Shown: positions 1 to 8,433 of the stretch, piece after piece
Numbering within the stretch: position 1 is the first letter of the stretch
How the letters are laid out: the number at the start of each line of letters is the position of its first letter
Origin: Prescottella subtropica
Lineage (GTDB): Bacteria; Actinomycetota; Actinomycetes; Mycobacteriales; Mycobacteriaceae
Reading direction: 5' to 3'
Length of the DNA stretch: 64,000 nt
Assembly: GCF_005434945.1 (NCBI RefSeq)
Contig: NZ_SKCH01000009.1
Coordinates: forward strand, 62,001-126,000
Translations under genes and position numbers: made by a program
Notes under the pieces: model-generated
Databases searched by the model: none
What the model was told of the DNA's origin: nothing
Seen by the model: the letters and a program-made list of their open reading frames with translations, nothing else

Positions 1-60
1 CGTCACAGCTCGTCGGACACTGTGCGAGTCGTCCGAACATCTCCCGTTCACACCACCTGT

Positions 61-76
61 TCGATCACGTGTTCGA
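61..76. promoter_or_regulatory. LexA-binding SOS box 1 upstream of lexA
   Basis: TCGATCACGTGTTCGA differs at one position from the mycobacterial-type SOS consensus TCGAACN4GTTCGA. It lies about 145 bp upstream of the lexA start. It may also serve a divergent gene beyond the left edge; in M. tuberculosis the divergent gene here (Rv2719c) is SOS-controlled. The match is seen; binding is inferred. Confidence 0.7.
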
Positions 77-92
77 TAGAACACATATTCGA
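77..92. promoter_or_regulatory. LexA-binding SOS box 2 (weaker)
   Basis: TAGAACACATATTCGA follows box 1 with no gap and has two mismatches to TCGAACN4GTTCGA, so it is probably weaker. Abutting boxes could allow side-by-side LexA dimers. Confidence 0.5.
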
Positions 93-140
93 TTTCTACC
101 ACGCGACGGCGGCGAAGTCACCGGTTTCCGCCGCCGCGTG

Positions 141-156
141 TCGAACAGATGTTTGA
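141..156. promoter_or_regulatory. LexA-binding SOS box 3 upstream of lexA
   Basis: TCGAACAGATGTTTGA has one mismatch to TCGAACN4GTTCGA and keeps the A/T pair flanking the centre seen in mycobacterial boxes. It lies 64 bp upstream of the lexA ATG, the best position for autorepression. Confidence 0.75.
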
Positions 157-220
157 AGTGGTGGCGTGATCGGGATAGATTCGGGGCAACGCATGCGGGC
201 ACACCAGGGAGGCGAACCGA

Positions 221-946
221 ATGAAGGACGAGACCACGAGTTCCGCCGGACGTGCCGTCGGCAGTGCCGACGACGACACGGGCCGTGAACCGGTTCTCGA
301 CGCCGCGCAGCTCACCGACCGGCAGCGCCGTGTCCTCGAGGTCATCCGCGCCTCGGTCGCCGACCGCGGTTACCCCCCGAGCATCCGCGAGATCGGTGAT
401 GCGGTGGGTCTGACGTCGACGTCGTCGGTCGCCCACCAGTTACGCACCCTCGAACGCAAGGGTTTCCTGCGTCGCGACCCCAACCGGCCGCGGGCGGTGG
501 ACGTGCGCGGGCTCGACAACGTGGTCCAGGCCGCCGTTCCGTCCGGAGCCACCGCGGCCGGCGACCTTCCCGATCCCACGTTCGTCCCGGTCCTCGGCCG
601 CATCGCCGCCGGTGGTCCGATCCTGGCCGAGGAGGCCGTCGAGGACGTGTTCCCGCTGCCCCGCGAACTCGTGGGCCAGGGGTCGCTGTTCCTGCTCAAG
701 GTCGTCGGGGAGTCGATGATCGACGCCGCGATCTGCGACGGCGACTGGGTGGTGGTCCGGCAGCAGAACGTCGCCGACAACGGCGACGTCGTGGCCGCGA
801 TGATCGACGGTGAGGCCACCGTGAAGACGTTCAAGCGCACCGGCAAGGACGTGTGGCTCATGCCGCACAATCGGCTGTTCGAGCCGATCCCCGGCAACGA
901 CGCGGCAATCCTCGGCAAGGTCGTCACCGTGATGCGCAAACTCTGA
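221..946 (+). CDS. lexA: SOS repressor LexA
   Basis: LexA represses DNA-damage genes and cleaves itself when stimulated by RecA filaments. The 241-residue protein has an N-terminal winged helix (about 31-95) and a C-terminal S24 peptidase domain. The scissile Ala130-Gly131 lies in GRIAAGGPI, the nucleophile is Ser165 ([10 protein letters not shown]) and the general base is Lys202 (ATVKTF), so all catalytic parts are present. The 30-residue leader before the helix-turn-helix is usual for actinobacterial LexA. The ATG is preceded by a GGGAGG ribosome binding site. Three SOS boxes upstream imply autorepression. The gene is convergent with the acyl-CoA dehydrogenase across a strong hairpin. Confidence 0.97.
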   Translation: MKDETTSSAGRAVGSADDDTGREPVLDAAQLTDRQRRVLEVIRASVADRGYPPSIREIGDAVGLTSTSSVAHQLRTLERKGFLRRDPNRPRAVDVRGLDNVVQAAVPSGATAAGDLPDPTFVPVLGRIAAGGPILAEEAVEDVFPLPRELVGQGSLFLLKVVGESMIDAAICDGDWVVVRQQNVADNGDVVAAMIDGEATVKTFKRTGKDVWLMPHNRLFEPIPGNDAAILGKVVTVMRKL

Positions 947-958
947 TCCGACGACCGT

Positions 959-995
959 AGGGCGGGTCCGCAGCACGATGCTGCGGACCCGCCCT
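959..995. terminator. Bidirectional hairpin terminator, lexA / acyl-CoA dehydrogenase
   Basis: A perfect 17-bp inverted repeat (959-975 and 979-995) with a CGA loop sits between the convergent lexA and acyl-CoA dehydrogenase stops. No long T-run follows, as is usual for actinobacterial terminators. Confidence 0.8.
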
Positions 996-1010
996 GCGGT
1001 GTTTCGTGTG

Positions 1011-2156
1011 TCAGCTCAGATTCAGGCTGCGCCCGATGATCTCCTTCATGATCTCGGTGGTGCCGCCGTAGATCCGCTGGACCCGGGAATCGAGGTACGC
1101 CTTGGCGATCGGGTACTCGCGCATGTAGCCGTAGCCACCGTGCAGCTGCAGGCACCGGTCGACGAGTTCGACCTGCTTCTCCGTCGTCCACCACTTGGCC
1201 ATCGCGGCCTCCTGGACGGTCAGCTTGCCCTCGTTGAGCAGTTCGATCGACCGGTCGACGAACACGCGCGCGATCTGGGTCTCGGTGGCGAGTTCGGCAA
1301 GCACGAAGCGGCTGTTCTGGAAGCTGCCGATCGACTTGCCGAACGCCTTACGGTCCCGGCAGTACCGGATCGTCTGCTCGAGCACCGACTCCATCGCCGC
1401 GACCGCGACCACCGCGATCGACAACCGCTCCTGCGGCAGGTTCTGCATCAGGTAGATGAAGCCCAGACCCTCCTCGCCGAGCAGGTTCTCGGCGGGCACC
1501 CGGACGTCGGTGAACGACAGTTCGGCGGTGTCCTGCGCCGCGAGGCCGATCTTGTCGAGGTTGCGGCCCCGCTCGAAGCCCTCCATGCCGCGCTCGACGA
1601 CGAGCAGTGAGAACCCCTGCGCGCCCTTGTCCGGATCGGTGCAGGCCACGACGATCACCAGGTCGGCGTTGATGCCGTTGGTGATGAACGTCTTGGAGCC
1701 GTTGAGGATCCAGTGGTCCCCGTCGCGGACTGCGCGGGTCTTGATGCCCTGCAGGTCCGATCCGGTGCCGGGCTCGGTCATCGCGATCGCGGTGATGATC
1801 TCACCGGAGCAGAAGCCGGGCAGCCAGCGCTGCTTCTGTTCCTCGGTGGCGAGGTCGATCAGGTACGGGGCCACGACGTCGTTGTGCAGCATGAAGCCGG
1901 GACCGCCGAAACCGCCGCGGGTGGTCTCCTCGGTGACGATCGTGTTGTACCGGAAGTCCCGGACTCCCCCGCCGCCGTACTCCTCGGGCACCGCCATACC
2001 GAGGAAACCCTGCGCGCCGGCCTTCTTCCAGACCTCGCGGTCGACGATGTGCTGCTCCTCCCACAGGTCGTGGAAGGGGGCGACCTCCTGGTCGAGGAAC
2101 TTGCGGTAGGACTCCCGGAAGAGGTCGTGCTCGGGTTCGAACAGGGTGCGCTCCAC
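1011..2156 (-). CDS. Acyl-CoA dehydrogenase (FadE20-like)
   Basis: This FAD enzyme makes the trans-2,3 double bond in acyl-CoAs during beta-oxidation and passes electrons to ETF. The 381-residue product has the full ACAD fold. AMTEPGTGSDLQG is the first family signature in the FAD/substrate region, and QLHGGYGYMREYPIAK with the following RIYGGTTEIMKE is the C-terminal flavin signature. The GTG start at 2156 has GAGGAG five bases upstream. Position next to lexA matches M. tuberculosis fadE20 (Rv2724c). Substrate chain length cannot be read from sequence. It is transcribed towards lexA and ends at the shared hairpin. Confidence 0.93.
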   Translation of the reverse strand: MERTLFEPEHDLFRESYRKFLDQEVAPFHDLWEEQHIVDREVWKKAGAQGFLGMAVPEEYGGGGVRDFRYNTIVTEETTRGGFGGPGFMLHNDVVAPYLIDLATEEQKQRWLPGFCSGEIITAIAMTEPGTGSDLQGIKTRAVRDGDHWILNGSKTFITNGINADLVIVVACTDPDKGAQGFSLLVVERGMEGFERGRNLDKIGLAAQDTAELSFTDVRVPAENLLGEEGLGFIYLMQNLPQERLSIAVVAVAAMESVLEQTIRYCRDRKAFGKSIGSFQNSRFVLAELATETQIARVFVDRSIELLNEGKLTVQEAAMAKWWTTEKQVELVDRCLQLHGGYGYMREYPIAKAYLDSRVQRIYGGTTEIMKEIIGRSLNLS

Positions 2157-2279
2157 TGAGTCTCCTCACGTCGACATGCACCCGCGAACGGCGGGCGCAT
2201 CGTTGCCCCGACGGTAGGACGACACTCGGCCGCGATCCATGACCGAGACGATCATGATTCGTGACCGATGTGAGTCACG

Positions 2280-3599
2280 TCACGGATGCCGGATGAGGCT
2301 GCGCCGCAGCGCGTCGAGTCGACGCATCACCGGGTAGGCGATCAGGATGCCGACCGACCCCCACGCGATGCCGCCGAGTTCGACCGATCCGATCGACAGC
2401 GTCAGGTCGCCGATCCCGGCGATGAGGGCGGCCGCGACGACAGTGAGGTTGACCGGGTCGGTGAAGTCGACCTTCGCATCCAGCCAGATCCGCACACCGA
2501 GGACACCGATCAGGCCGTACAGCACGAGCGTGGCACCGCCGATGACGCCGTCGGGCACCGTGAACACGAGGGCACCGAACTTCGGGGAGAACGACAGCAC
2601 GACGGCGGTCACCGCGGCCACCCAGTAGGCGGCCGTCGAGTACACGCGGGTCGCGGCCATGACACCGATGTTCTCGGCGTACGTGGTGGTGCCCGAGCCG
2701 CCGCCGGCACCGGCGAGGGTGGTGGCCAGACCGTCGGCGAACAGGGCGTGCCCGGCCAGGTCGTCGAGCGGCTTGCCGGTCATCGCGGACACCGCCTTGA
2801 CGTGCCCGACGTTCTCGGCGACGAGGACGATCACGACGGGCAACGCGAGCAGGATCACCGACAGGTCGAACGTGGGCGACCGCAGATGCGGGACCCCGAA
2901 CCACGCGGCCTCCCGCAGGGCGTCGACGCGGTCGTCGGCGAGGCCGCCGACCGCCGCCGCGAACACCCAGCCGACGACGACGCCGATGAGGATGCCGAGC
3001 CGTCCGACGATGCCCGGGCCGAGGACCGTCGCGAGGAGGATCCCGAGGAGGGTGACCGCCGCGATCAACGGTTGCGCCTGGAACGATCCGGCCGCGGCGG
3101 GGGCGAGGTTGAGCCCGATCAGCGCCACCACCGCACCGGTGACGACCGGCGGCATCACCGCGTCGATGACGCGGGAACCGAGCGTCTTGACGACGAGGCC
3201 GACCAGCATGAGCACGACGCCCGCGGCGACGACGCCACCGAGCTGCGCGGCCGGACCGGCACCCGCGGACGCGGTCAGCGGGGCGATGAACGCGAACGAC
3301 GACCCCAGGTAGCTGGGGATACGGCCGCGGGTGAGGAGCAGGAACAGCACGGTGCCGATGCCGGAGAACAGCAGCGTCGTGGTCACCGGGAAGCCGGTGA
3401 TGGTCGGCACCAGCAGTGTGGAGCCGAACATCGCGATCACGTGCTGCATGCCGATACCGACGGTCCGCGGCCACGACAGCCGCTCGTGCGGGGCCACCAC
3501 CGCGCCGTCCGCGATCTGCCGGCCGTCGCCGTGCACGGTCCACGAGAACAGCCGGGTCAGCTGTCCGTCCGACGATTGCGTTGTTTCCTGCTGGGTCAC
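2280..3599 (-). CDS. Uracil/xanthine permease family transporter (NCS2)
   Basis: A 439-residue polytopic membrane protein of the nucleobase:cation symporter-2 family, which imports uracil, xanthine or uric acid. The protein opens with a cytoplasmic segment, then GMQHVIAMFGSTLLVP, the family's TM1 signature. The TM8 region carries the acidic VLVAENVGHVKAV motif (UraA/PucJ QENVG type), and GGSGTTTYAENIGVMAATRVYS is the second signature. About 12-14 hydrophobic segments are visible. I chose GTG 3599 (VTQQETTQ); the frame is open further upstream but reads as Arg/Pro-rich non-coding sequence. NCS2 is firm; uracil versus purine specificity is not. Confidence 0.9.
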   Translation of the reverse strand: MTQQETTQSSDGQLTRLFSWTVHGDGRQIADGAVVAPHERLSWPRTVGIGMQHVIAMFGSTLLVPTITGFPVTTTLLFSGIGTVLFLLLTRGRIPSYLGSSFAFIAPLTASAGAGPAAQLGGVVAAGVVLMLVGLVVKTLGSRVIDAVMPPVVTGAVVALIGLNLAPAAAGSFQAQPLIAAVTLLGILLATVLGPGIVGRLGILIGVVVGWVFAAAVGGLADDRVDALREAAWFGVPHLRSPTFDLSVILLALPVVIVLVAENVGHVKAVSAMTGKPLDDLAGHALFADGLATTLAGAGGGSGTTTYAENIGVMAATRVYSTAAYWVAAVTAVVLSFSPKFGALVFTVPDGVIGGATLVLYGLIGVLGVRIWLDAKVDFTDPVNLTVVAAALIAGIGDLTLSIGSVELGGIAWGSVGILIAYPVMRRLDALRRSLIRHP

Positions 3600-3915
3600 G
3601 ACACGACATCGTAGGGGCAACGGCCGCCGGCCCGGCACGCGAACCCCTGATCTGGCGGGAGGTCGTGGATGCAGGCTGAGCGAAGGTCGCCGCCACACCG
3701 ATCCGACGTCGATCGGGCCGGCTCACGAACCTGCACAACTCGGTCCCGAGCAAGCTCATGGCGACCACCGTGCAATCTGTGCTTCGGCAGGACACCCTCG
3801 CCACTTACGCACTACCTCGATACGCGCGCCATCCAGAACCAAAATCTGTTCTACAGTGCCTTGATCTGCTCGAAAAACGAAGAATGCTGCACGCTCCGAA
3901 TGCTATCGTCGCTCC
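3600..3915. other. 316-bp intergenic region before the RloA-type gene
   Basis: No credible gene is visible. The first half is GC-rich like the host genome and should hold the leftward permease promoter. From about 3830 the sequence becomes clearly richer in A and T (AACCAAAATCTGTTCT near 3837; CGAAAAACGAAGAATGC near 3870). This stretch probably holds the promoter of the downstream defence-type gene and may mark the left edge of an acquired segment. No repeats or attachment site were recognised. Confidence 0.5.
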
Positions 3916-5247
3916 ATGATCCTGCTCAGCTTCACCGTGCGCAACCACAAGAGCATCAGGGACGAGATCACAGTCGATCTCATACGTTCGTCGCTGCGGA
4001 CCCTCCGGCCACGGGGCGACGACTGGGGCGCTGTGGCATACACGGTTGCGGGGATCTTCGGCGGCAATGCGACCGGCAAGTCCGCTGTGCTGGATGCGCT
4101 TCGCTACACGTTTACGGCGATCAGGCTGTCCGCCACAGCCTGGCAGGCATCGAAGTCGATGTACCGTGCACCGTTCATGCTCGACGGGACCGCGCGCACC
4201 TCATCGAGCACCTATGAGCTGGACTTTGTCCACGAGGGACATCGTCATTCCTACGGCTTCGAAGTCGACCATGACGGGATCAAGCGCGAGTGGCTGCGCG
4301 ATGTGCCCGGCTCACGATGGCGCACGCTGCTGGACCGCGACCGCGACGCAGGCACACTGAAGTTCCACCAGAGTCTGCGCACGAAGATCGAGGTGACCGG
4401 ACGTGAGCTCGTACTCAGTCGGGCGCTATTGCTGCAGGACTCGCCCTTGAGTCCTGTGGCTCGTGAACTGGCCTCCGCTTTCGACTGCGTTCTGGTGAAG
4501 GACTCCCACCGCGAGGCACGCCTGTCGAGCATCGCGGACTCGCTGGCGGAAGGAAGCATTACCTTCACCGATCTCGAAGCGCTGCTCCAGGTTGCCGACA
4601 TCGGTGTCGTGAAGGTTAGCATCGAGGAGACCAATATCCCCGAGCACATCCGCCGCGCATTCCGCAGACTCCGGCAGGAGTTGCGCGAGGATGCGGACAG
4701 TCCAAGCGACACTGCCGCCGACGACGAAGATCTCGGCGATCTGGACGATGACCAACTCGCCCAGGTGGTGAGACATCTGGTCTTCACACACCGCGGCACG
4801 GCCGACGAACGCCCCGAGTTCTCCATCCAGGACGAGAGCGACGGGACGATCGCTTGGCTCGCCATCGGGGTGCCGGCGTTGGAGGCGCTGCGCGCGGGGG
4901 GGCTGCTACTTGTCGACGAGATCGACGCGAGCCTGCATCCCCACTTGCTCGAGGTTCTGTTGGGAGCCTTCGCGGATCCCCTGGTCAACACTCGGCAGGC
5001 GCAGCTCGTCTTCACGAGCCACGAGTCCTACGTCCTCTCGCCGCTGAGCGAAGTGAAGCTGGATCCCGAACAAGTCTGGTTCACGGACAAGACCTACGAG
5101 GGCGTCACCGAGCTGACCTGCCTCGCCGACTTCCCGAAGCACCCCGACGCGAACGTGGCGCGGCGCTATCTCACCGGACGGTACGGCGGTACGCCGCGGC
5201 TCTCACCGAGCACGCTGGCTGCACTCGTCGGCTCCGAGGAGCGCTGA
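3916..5247 (+). CDS. AAA ATPase of RloA/AbiLi type (AAA_15/AAA_21)
   Basis: A 443-residue ABC/OLD-like ATPase of the kind paired with RloB proteins in phage-defence or abortive-infection modules. Visible parts: the N-terminal LLSFTVRNHKSIRDE strand typical of AAA_15/AAA_21 proteins; Walker A GGNATGKSAVLDAL (about 53-66); a central acidic segment (DTAADDEDLGDLDDDQ, about 272-287); a signature-like region before Walker B GGLLLVDEIDASLHPH (about 328-343); and a switch His in VFTSHES. The next gene, after 2 bp, is a damaged RloB-type partner. Codon use and the upstream A/T-rich stretch differ from the neighbours, and M. tuberculosis has no equivalent here. Family is firm; a defence role is inferred. 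Confidence 0.85.
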   Translation: MILLSFTVRNHKSIRDEITVDLIRSSLRTLRPRGDDWGAVAYTVAGIFGGNATGKSAVLDALRYTFTAIRLSATAWQASKSMYRAPFMLDGTARTSSSTYELDFVHEGHRHSYGFEVDHDGIKREWLRDVPGSRWRTLLDRDRDAGTLKFHQSLRTKIEVTGRELVLSRALLLQDSPLSPVARELASAFDCVLVKDSHREARLSSIADSLAEGSITFTDLEALLQVADIGVVKVSIEETNIPEHIRRAFRRLRQELREDADSPSDTAADDEDLGDLDDDQLAQVVRHLVFTHRGTADERPEFSIQDESDGTIAWLAIGVPALEALRAGGLLLVDEIDASLHPHLLEVLLGAFADPLVNTRQAQLVFTSHESYVLSPLSEVKLDPEQVWFTDKTYEGVTELTCLADFPKHPDANVARRYLTGRYGGTPRLSPSTLAALVGSEER

Positions 5248-5249
5248 GG

Positions 5250-5736
5250 GTGGCGACACGCAAGAGCGGGCGCAACAGCTGTCGTGAAATCAGTCCCTGT
5301 GGGCAAGGATCCGACGAAGGTCGTCCAGAAGTGCATTGAGATCCGAGACAAAGCTGCGAGCGACGAGAAGGAGTACGGCGACTGCGTCTGCCTGGTCGAT
5401 GTCGACCAGCACAAGGCGTTGCCGGCCGCCTGCCAGCTCGCGGCCCGCGAGTCGATCCTGCTACTCGTCTCGAACCTCGAGTTCGAGGCATGGCTTCGGT
5501 GGCACGTCGAAGACAAGCGCTCTGCACTGAGCACCTCGCAACTCGACGAGCTCACCGCGAGGCTGGGATTGATCACGAAGAAAATGCTCGCACCGAGCTT
5601 CCCGTTCCACGCCGTACACGGAGCATGCGAGATCGCGCGCCGAGCAGACCCGGGTCTGGAGGCCGGGAGGATAGGCCCTGATCCTTCGTCGGCGATGCCA
5701 CTCCTCGTGGATCTCATGCTGAGACGGCGAGGGTAG
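5250..5736 (+). pseudogene. RloB-like protein, N-terminus deleted and frameshifted
   Basis: RloB-family proteins carry a TOPRIM-like nuclease fold and accompany RloA-type ATPases. The frame from 5284 reads VGKDPTKVVQKC, CVCLVDVDQHKALPAA and LVSNLEFEAWLRWHVED, which match the RloB core (dP..vV, vfDvDeH, SNpcFElWl.lH). The expected opening segment with the catalytic Glu (…EGexTE.eYF…) is missing. A well-placed GTG at 5250 (GAGGAG 7 bases upstream) encodes VATRKSGRNSCRE, a plausible RloB start, but in another frame that stops at 5339. The simplest reading is an internal deletion near 5285. A GTG at 5284 could give a 150-residue remnant. Confidence 0.7.
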
Positions 5737-5744
5737 CGGCACAG

Positions 5745-6875
5745 CTAATGGCGCCGGGAGCGGCGTCGAACCGACCAGTAGGTGGCGGCTGCGGCGAGGG
5801 CACCACCGATCGCGAGAGTGGGCAGCGTCCACGGTGAGCCGGCCGTGCCGCCCGGCGCGGCGGGGACGTCCGTCGCGTTCGCCGACAGTGCCACCGAACC
5901 CGCCGGAGCCGAGCCCGCCGACGACGATTCCGGCGCACCGGCATGCGCGAGGTCGACGGCCCCCGCGAGTATCCGCAGCGGCGGCAGCGGGCCGCCGGCG
6001 GCCTCCGAGCCGGAGATCAGGTCGCCGTCCGGGGTGAACGCGAGCGCCTCCCCCTGCGGTTCGTTCGGGAGCGGCACCCGGATCGGGGTGGTGGTCGTGA
6101 TCGCACGGGCCAGGTCGCCGTCGGGCGCCGAGTACAGGTAGGCGTCGGTGTAGGTGCGCAGTGCGGCAACCGTGCCGTCGGCGGCGACCGCACCCCCGGT
6201 GATCAGCGTCGATCCCCCGATGGGGACCGGGCCGCCCGGTGTGCTCGTCGGACCGAGCCGCACCTGCCCGATCCGTTCGAGCGGGGTCGGCCCCGGCGAG
6301 GCGAGCGCGTCGAGTCCGGCGCCGCCGACCGGACGGTAGATGCCGCCGGCCACGAGCACCTCCTTGGTGACGATCAGCGGGACACCGTCGCGCCCGATCA
6401 GTAGCGTCTCGGCGTCGTGCGGGCCGTCCGGGTAGGTGAGCCGGTGCAATCGTCCGGCACCGGACGCCGGATCCAGGTCGATCAGTGCGACCGTGGACCG
6501 GGCCTTCAGGTTGTCGCCGGTGTCCGACAGCCACAGCCGCCCGTCCGGTCCGACACCCATGTCCTCGATGTCGTACGGGTCGACCGGGACCGGCAGGGAC
6601 CCGGTCACCCGGCAGGTGCCGTCGAGGACGGTGACGGCGTCGTCGGTGCCGCTGTCCCCGATCGCGTACATCACGCCCCCGGCCGTCCCGTCACTGCCGA
6701 TGGCGAGTCCGGACAGTTCCTCGAGTGCCGGATCGGTAGGGGTGCACAGGGTTTCGAATGCGGCGCCGTCGGCGAGGACCCCGGACCCGGTGGACTGTGC
6801 GACGGCGGGGGCACCGGTCAGGATGCCGCCGAGCAGCAGTCCACCGGTGAGTACCGATCCGATCGTGGCGCGGAC
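5745..6875 (-). CDS. Secreted beta-propeller-like protein with C-terminal anchor (Rv2721c-like position)
   Basis: The protein has a signal peptide (TIGSVLTGGLLLGGILTG then APAVAQ), a long extracellular domain rich in Gly/Asp with propeller-like strands (LSGLAIGSDG, YDIEDMGVGPDGRLWLSDTGDN, GEALAFTPDGDLISGSEA), a Ser/Ala-rich linker and a C-terminal membrane helix (LPTLAIGGALAAAATYW) followed by RRRSRRH. Function is unknown; the cell surface is the likely site. The start is unclear: the codon at 6875, just after the hflX stop, is GTC, and no in-frame ATG/GTG/TTG lies near the signal peptide. The closest upstream GTG is at 7013 inside hflX. The gene ends 8 bp from the rloB remnant, tail to tail. 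Confidence 0.75.
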   Translation of the reverse strand, partial: VRATIGSVLTGGLLLGGILTGAPAVAQSTGSGVLADGAAFETLCTPTDPALEELSGLAIGSDGTAGGVMYAIGDSGTDDAVTVLDGTCRVTGSLPVPVDPYDIEDMGVGPDGRLWLSDTGDNLKARSTVALIDLDPASGAGRLHRLTYPDGPHDAETLLIGRDGVPLIVTKEVLVAGGIYRPVGGAGLDALASPGPTPLERIGQVRLGPTSTPGGPVPIGGSTLITGGAVAADGTVAALRTYTDAYLYSAPDGDLARAITTTTPIRVPLPNEPQGEALAFTPDGDLISGSEAAGGPLPPLRILAGAVDLAHAGAPESSSAGSAPAGSVALSANATDVPAAPGGTAGSPWTLPTLAIGGALAAAATYWSVRRRSRRH

Positions 6876-6876
6876 G

Positions 6877-8352
6877 CTACCGGTGCCCGGCGTACTCGGC
6901 CAGAGCCGACGCGAGCGATTCGGGGACCCGCACCCGCATCCGGGTGCCGTGCTCCTCGTGTTCGGAGTCGAGGATCTGTCCGTCCGCGTGGATGCGGGCG
7001 ACGAGGTCGCCACGGGTGTACGGGACGAGGACGTCGACCTCGATCTCGGGGCGTCGCACGATCTCCCCCAGGTGTTCCCGCAGTGCATCGATACCCTCCC
7101 CGGTCCGGGCGGACACGAACACCGCACCGGGAAGAAGCCCGCGCAGTTGGGTCAGGACCACCGGGTCCGCCGCATCGATCTTGTTTACCACGATCAACTC
7201 GGGCGGTGCGGGTGAATCGTTCTCCCGCAGCACCTCGGTGATCACCTCGCGGACCGCCTTGATCTGGTCGGTCGGCAGTGGATCGGAGCCGTCGACGACG
7301 TGCAGCAGCAGGTCGGCGTCGGTGACCTCCTCGAGGGTCGAGCGGAACGCCTCGACCAGCTGGGTCGGCAGGTGCCGCACGAATCCGACGGTGTCGGTGA
7401 GCACGTATTCGCGGCCGTCCTCGAACGACGACTGCCGGGTCGTCGGATCCAACGTGGCGAACAGCGCGTTCTGCACGAGCACCCCGGACCCGGTGAGGGC
7501 GTTGAGGAGGCTGGACTTGCCGGCGTTGGTGTAGCCGACGATCGCGACCGACGGGATCTCGGTGCGCAGCCGATGACTGCGTTTGGTGTCACGGGCCGCT
7601 TTCATACCCTTGATCTCGCGCCGCAGTTTCGCCATCCGTTCCCGGATACGACGGCGGTCCGTCTCGATCTTCGTTTCACCCGGTCCGCGCAGACCGACAC
7701 CGCCGTTGCTGCCGGCGCGGCCACCGGCCTGCCGGGACATGGACTCGCCCCAGCCGCGCAGCCGCGGCAGCATGTACTCCATCTGCGCGAGCGCGACCTG
7801 CGCCTTGCCCTCCCGGGATGTGGCGTGCTGGGCGAAGATGTCGAGGATCAGGGCAGTGCGGTCGATGACCTTGACCTTGACGACCTTCTCCAGTGCGGTC
7901 AGCTGGGCGGGGGTCAGTTCACCGTCGCAGATGACGGTGTCGGCGCCGGTCGCCAGGACGACCTGCCGAAGTTCCTCGGCCTTGCCGGACCCGATGTAGG
8001 TGGAGGCGTCGGGCTTGTCGCGTCGCTGTACCAGACCCTCGAGGACCTCGGAGCCGGCGGTCTCGGCGAGCGCGGCGAGTTCGGCCATACTGGCATCGGC
8101 CTGCGCGGCGGTGCCCGACGTCCACACCCCGACCAGCACGACCCGCTCGAGGCGCAGCTGCCGGTATTCGACCTCGGTGACGTCGGTGAGTTCGGTGGAC
8201 AGTCCCTGGACGCGGCGCAGCGCGGTGCGTTCGTCGAGTTGCATCTCGCCGACCGACGGGACGTGGCCGCCGAAGTGGTCGACCTCGTGCACCGCCGTGT
8301 CGTCACCCGCGGTGGAGTCGGTGTGCTGCTGTGATTTCGTCGATTTCGTCAT
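6877..8352 (-). CDS. hflX: Ribosome-associated GTPase HflX
   Basis: HflX is a GTPase that splits stalled 70S ribosomes during heat or antibiotic stress. The product has an N-terminal nucleotide-binding domain with the family signature DKPDASTYIGSGKAEEL, a helical linker with GPGETKIETDRRRIRERM, and a G domain with G1 GYTNAGKSSLLNAL, G3 DTVGF and G4 NKID. I chose ATG 8352 (MTKSTKSQQ); a start 10 codons upstream is possible but adds residues unlike the family. It lies in the dapF-hflX order seen in mycobacteria (Rv2726c-Rv2725c). The N-terminus is longer than in E. coli, as usual in actinobacteria. Confidence 0.96.
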   Translation of the reverse strand: MTKSTKSQQHTDSTAGDDTAVHEVDHFGGHVPSVGEMQLDERTALRRVQGLSTELTDVTEVEYRQLRLERVVLVGVWTSGTAAQADASMAELAALAETAGSEVLEGLVQRRDKPDASTYIGSGKAEELRQVVLATGADTVICDGELTPAQLTALEKVVKVKVIDRTALILDIFAQHATSREGKAQVALAQMEYMLPRLRGWGESMSRQAGGRAGSNGGVGLRGPGETKIETDRRRIRERMAKLRREIKGMKAARDTKRSHRLRTEIPSVAIVGYTNAGKSSLLNALTGSGVLVQNALFATLDPTTRQSSFEDGREYVLTDTVGFVRHLPTQLVEAFRSTLEEVTDADLLLHVVDGSDPLPTDQIKAVREVITEVLRENDSPAPPELIVVNKIDAADPVVLTQLRGLLPGAVFVSARTGEGIDALREHLGEIVRRPEIEVDVLVPYTRGDLVARIHADGQILDSEHEEHGTRMRVRVPESLASALAEYAGHR

Positions 8353-8433
8353 ACACGTCCATGGTCCCACGAACCCGGACACGGACGCATTCGGTTATCC
8401 CCTGCACGGCGCGGATCCCACCCCGCCCGGGCT

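Noticed and set aside
5284-5736. An intact 150-residue RloB gene starting at GTG 5284
   Set aside because: It lacks the TOPRIM N-terminus and has no ribosome binding site, while an in-place start with a good site exists at 5250 in another frame. Treated as a damaged gene.
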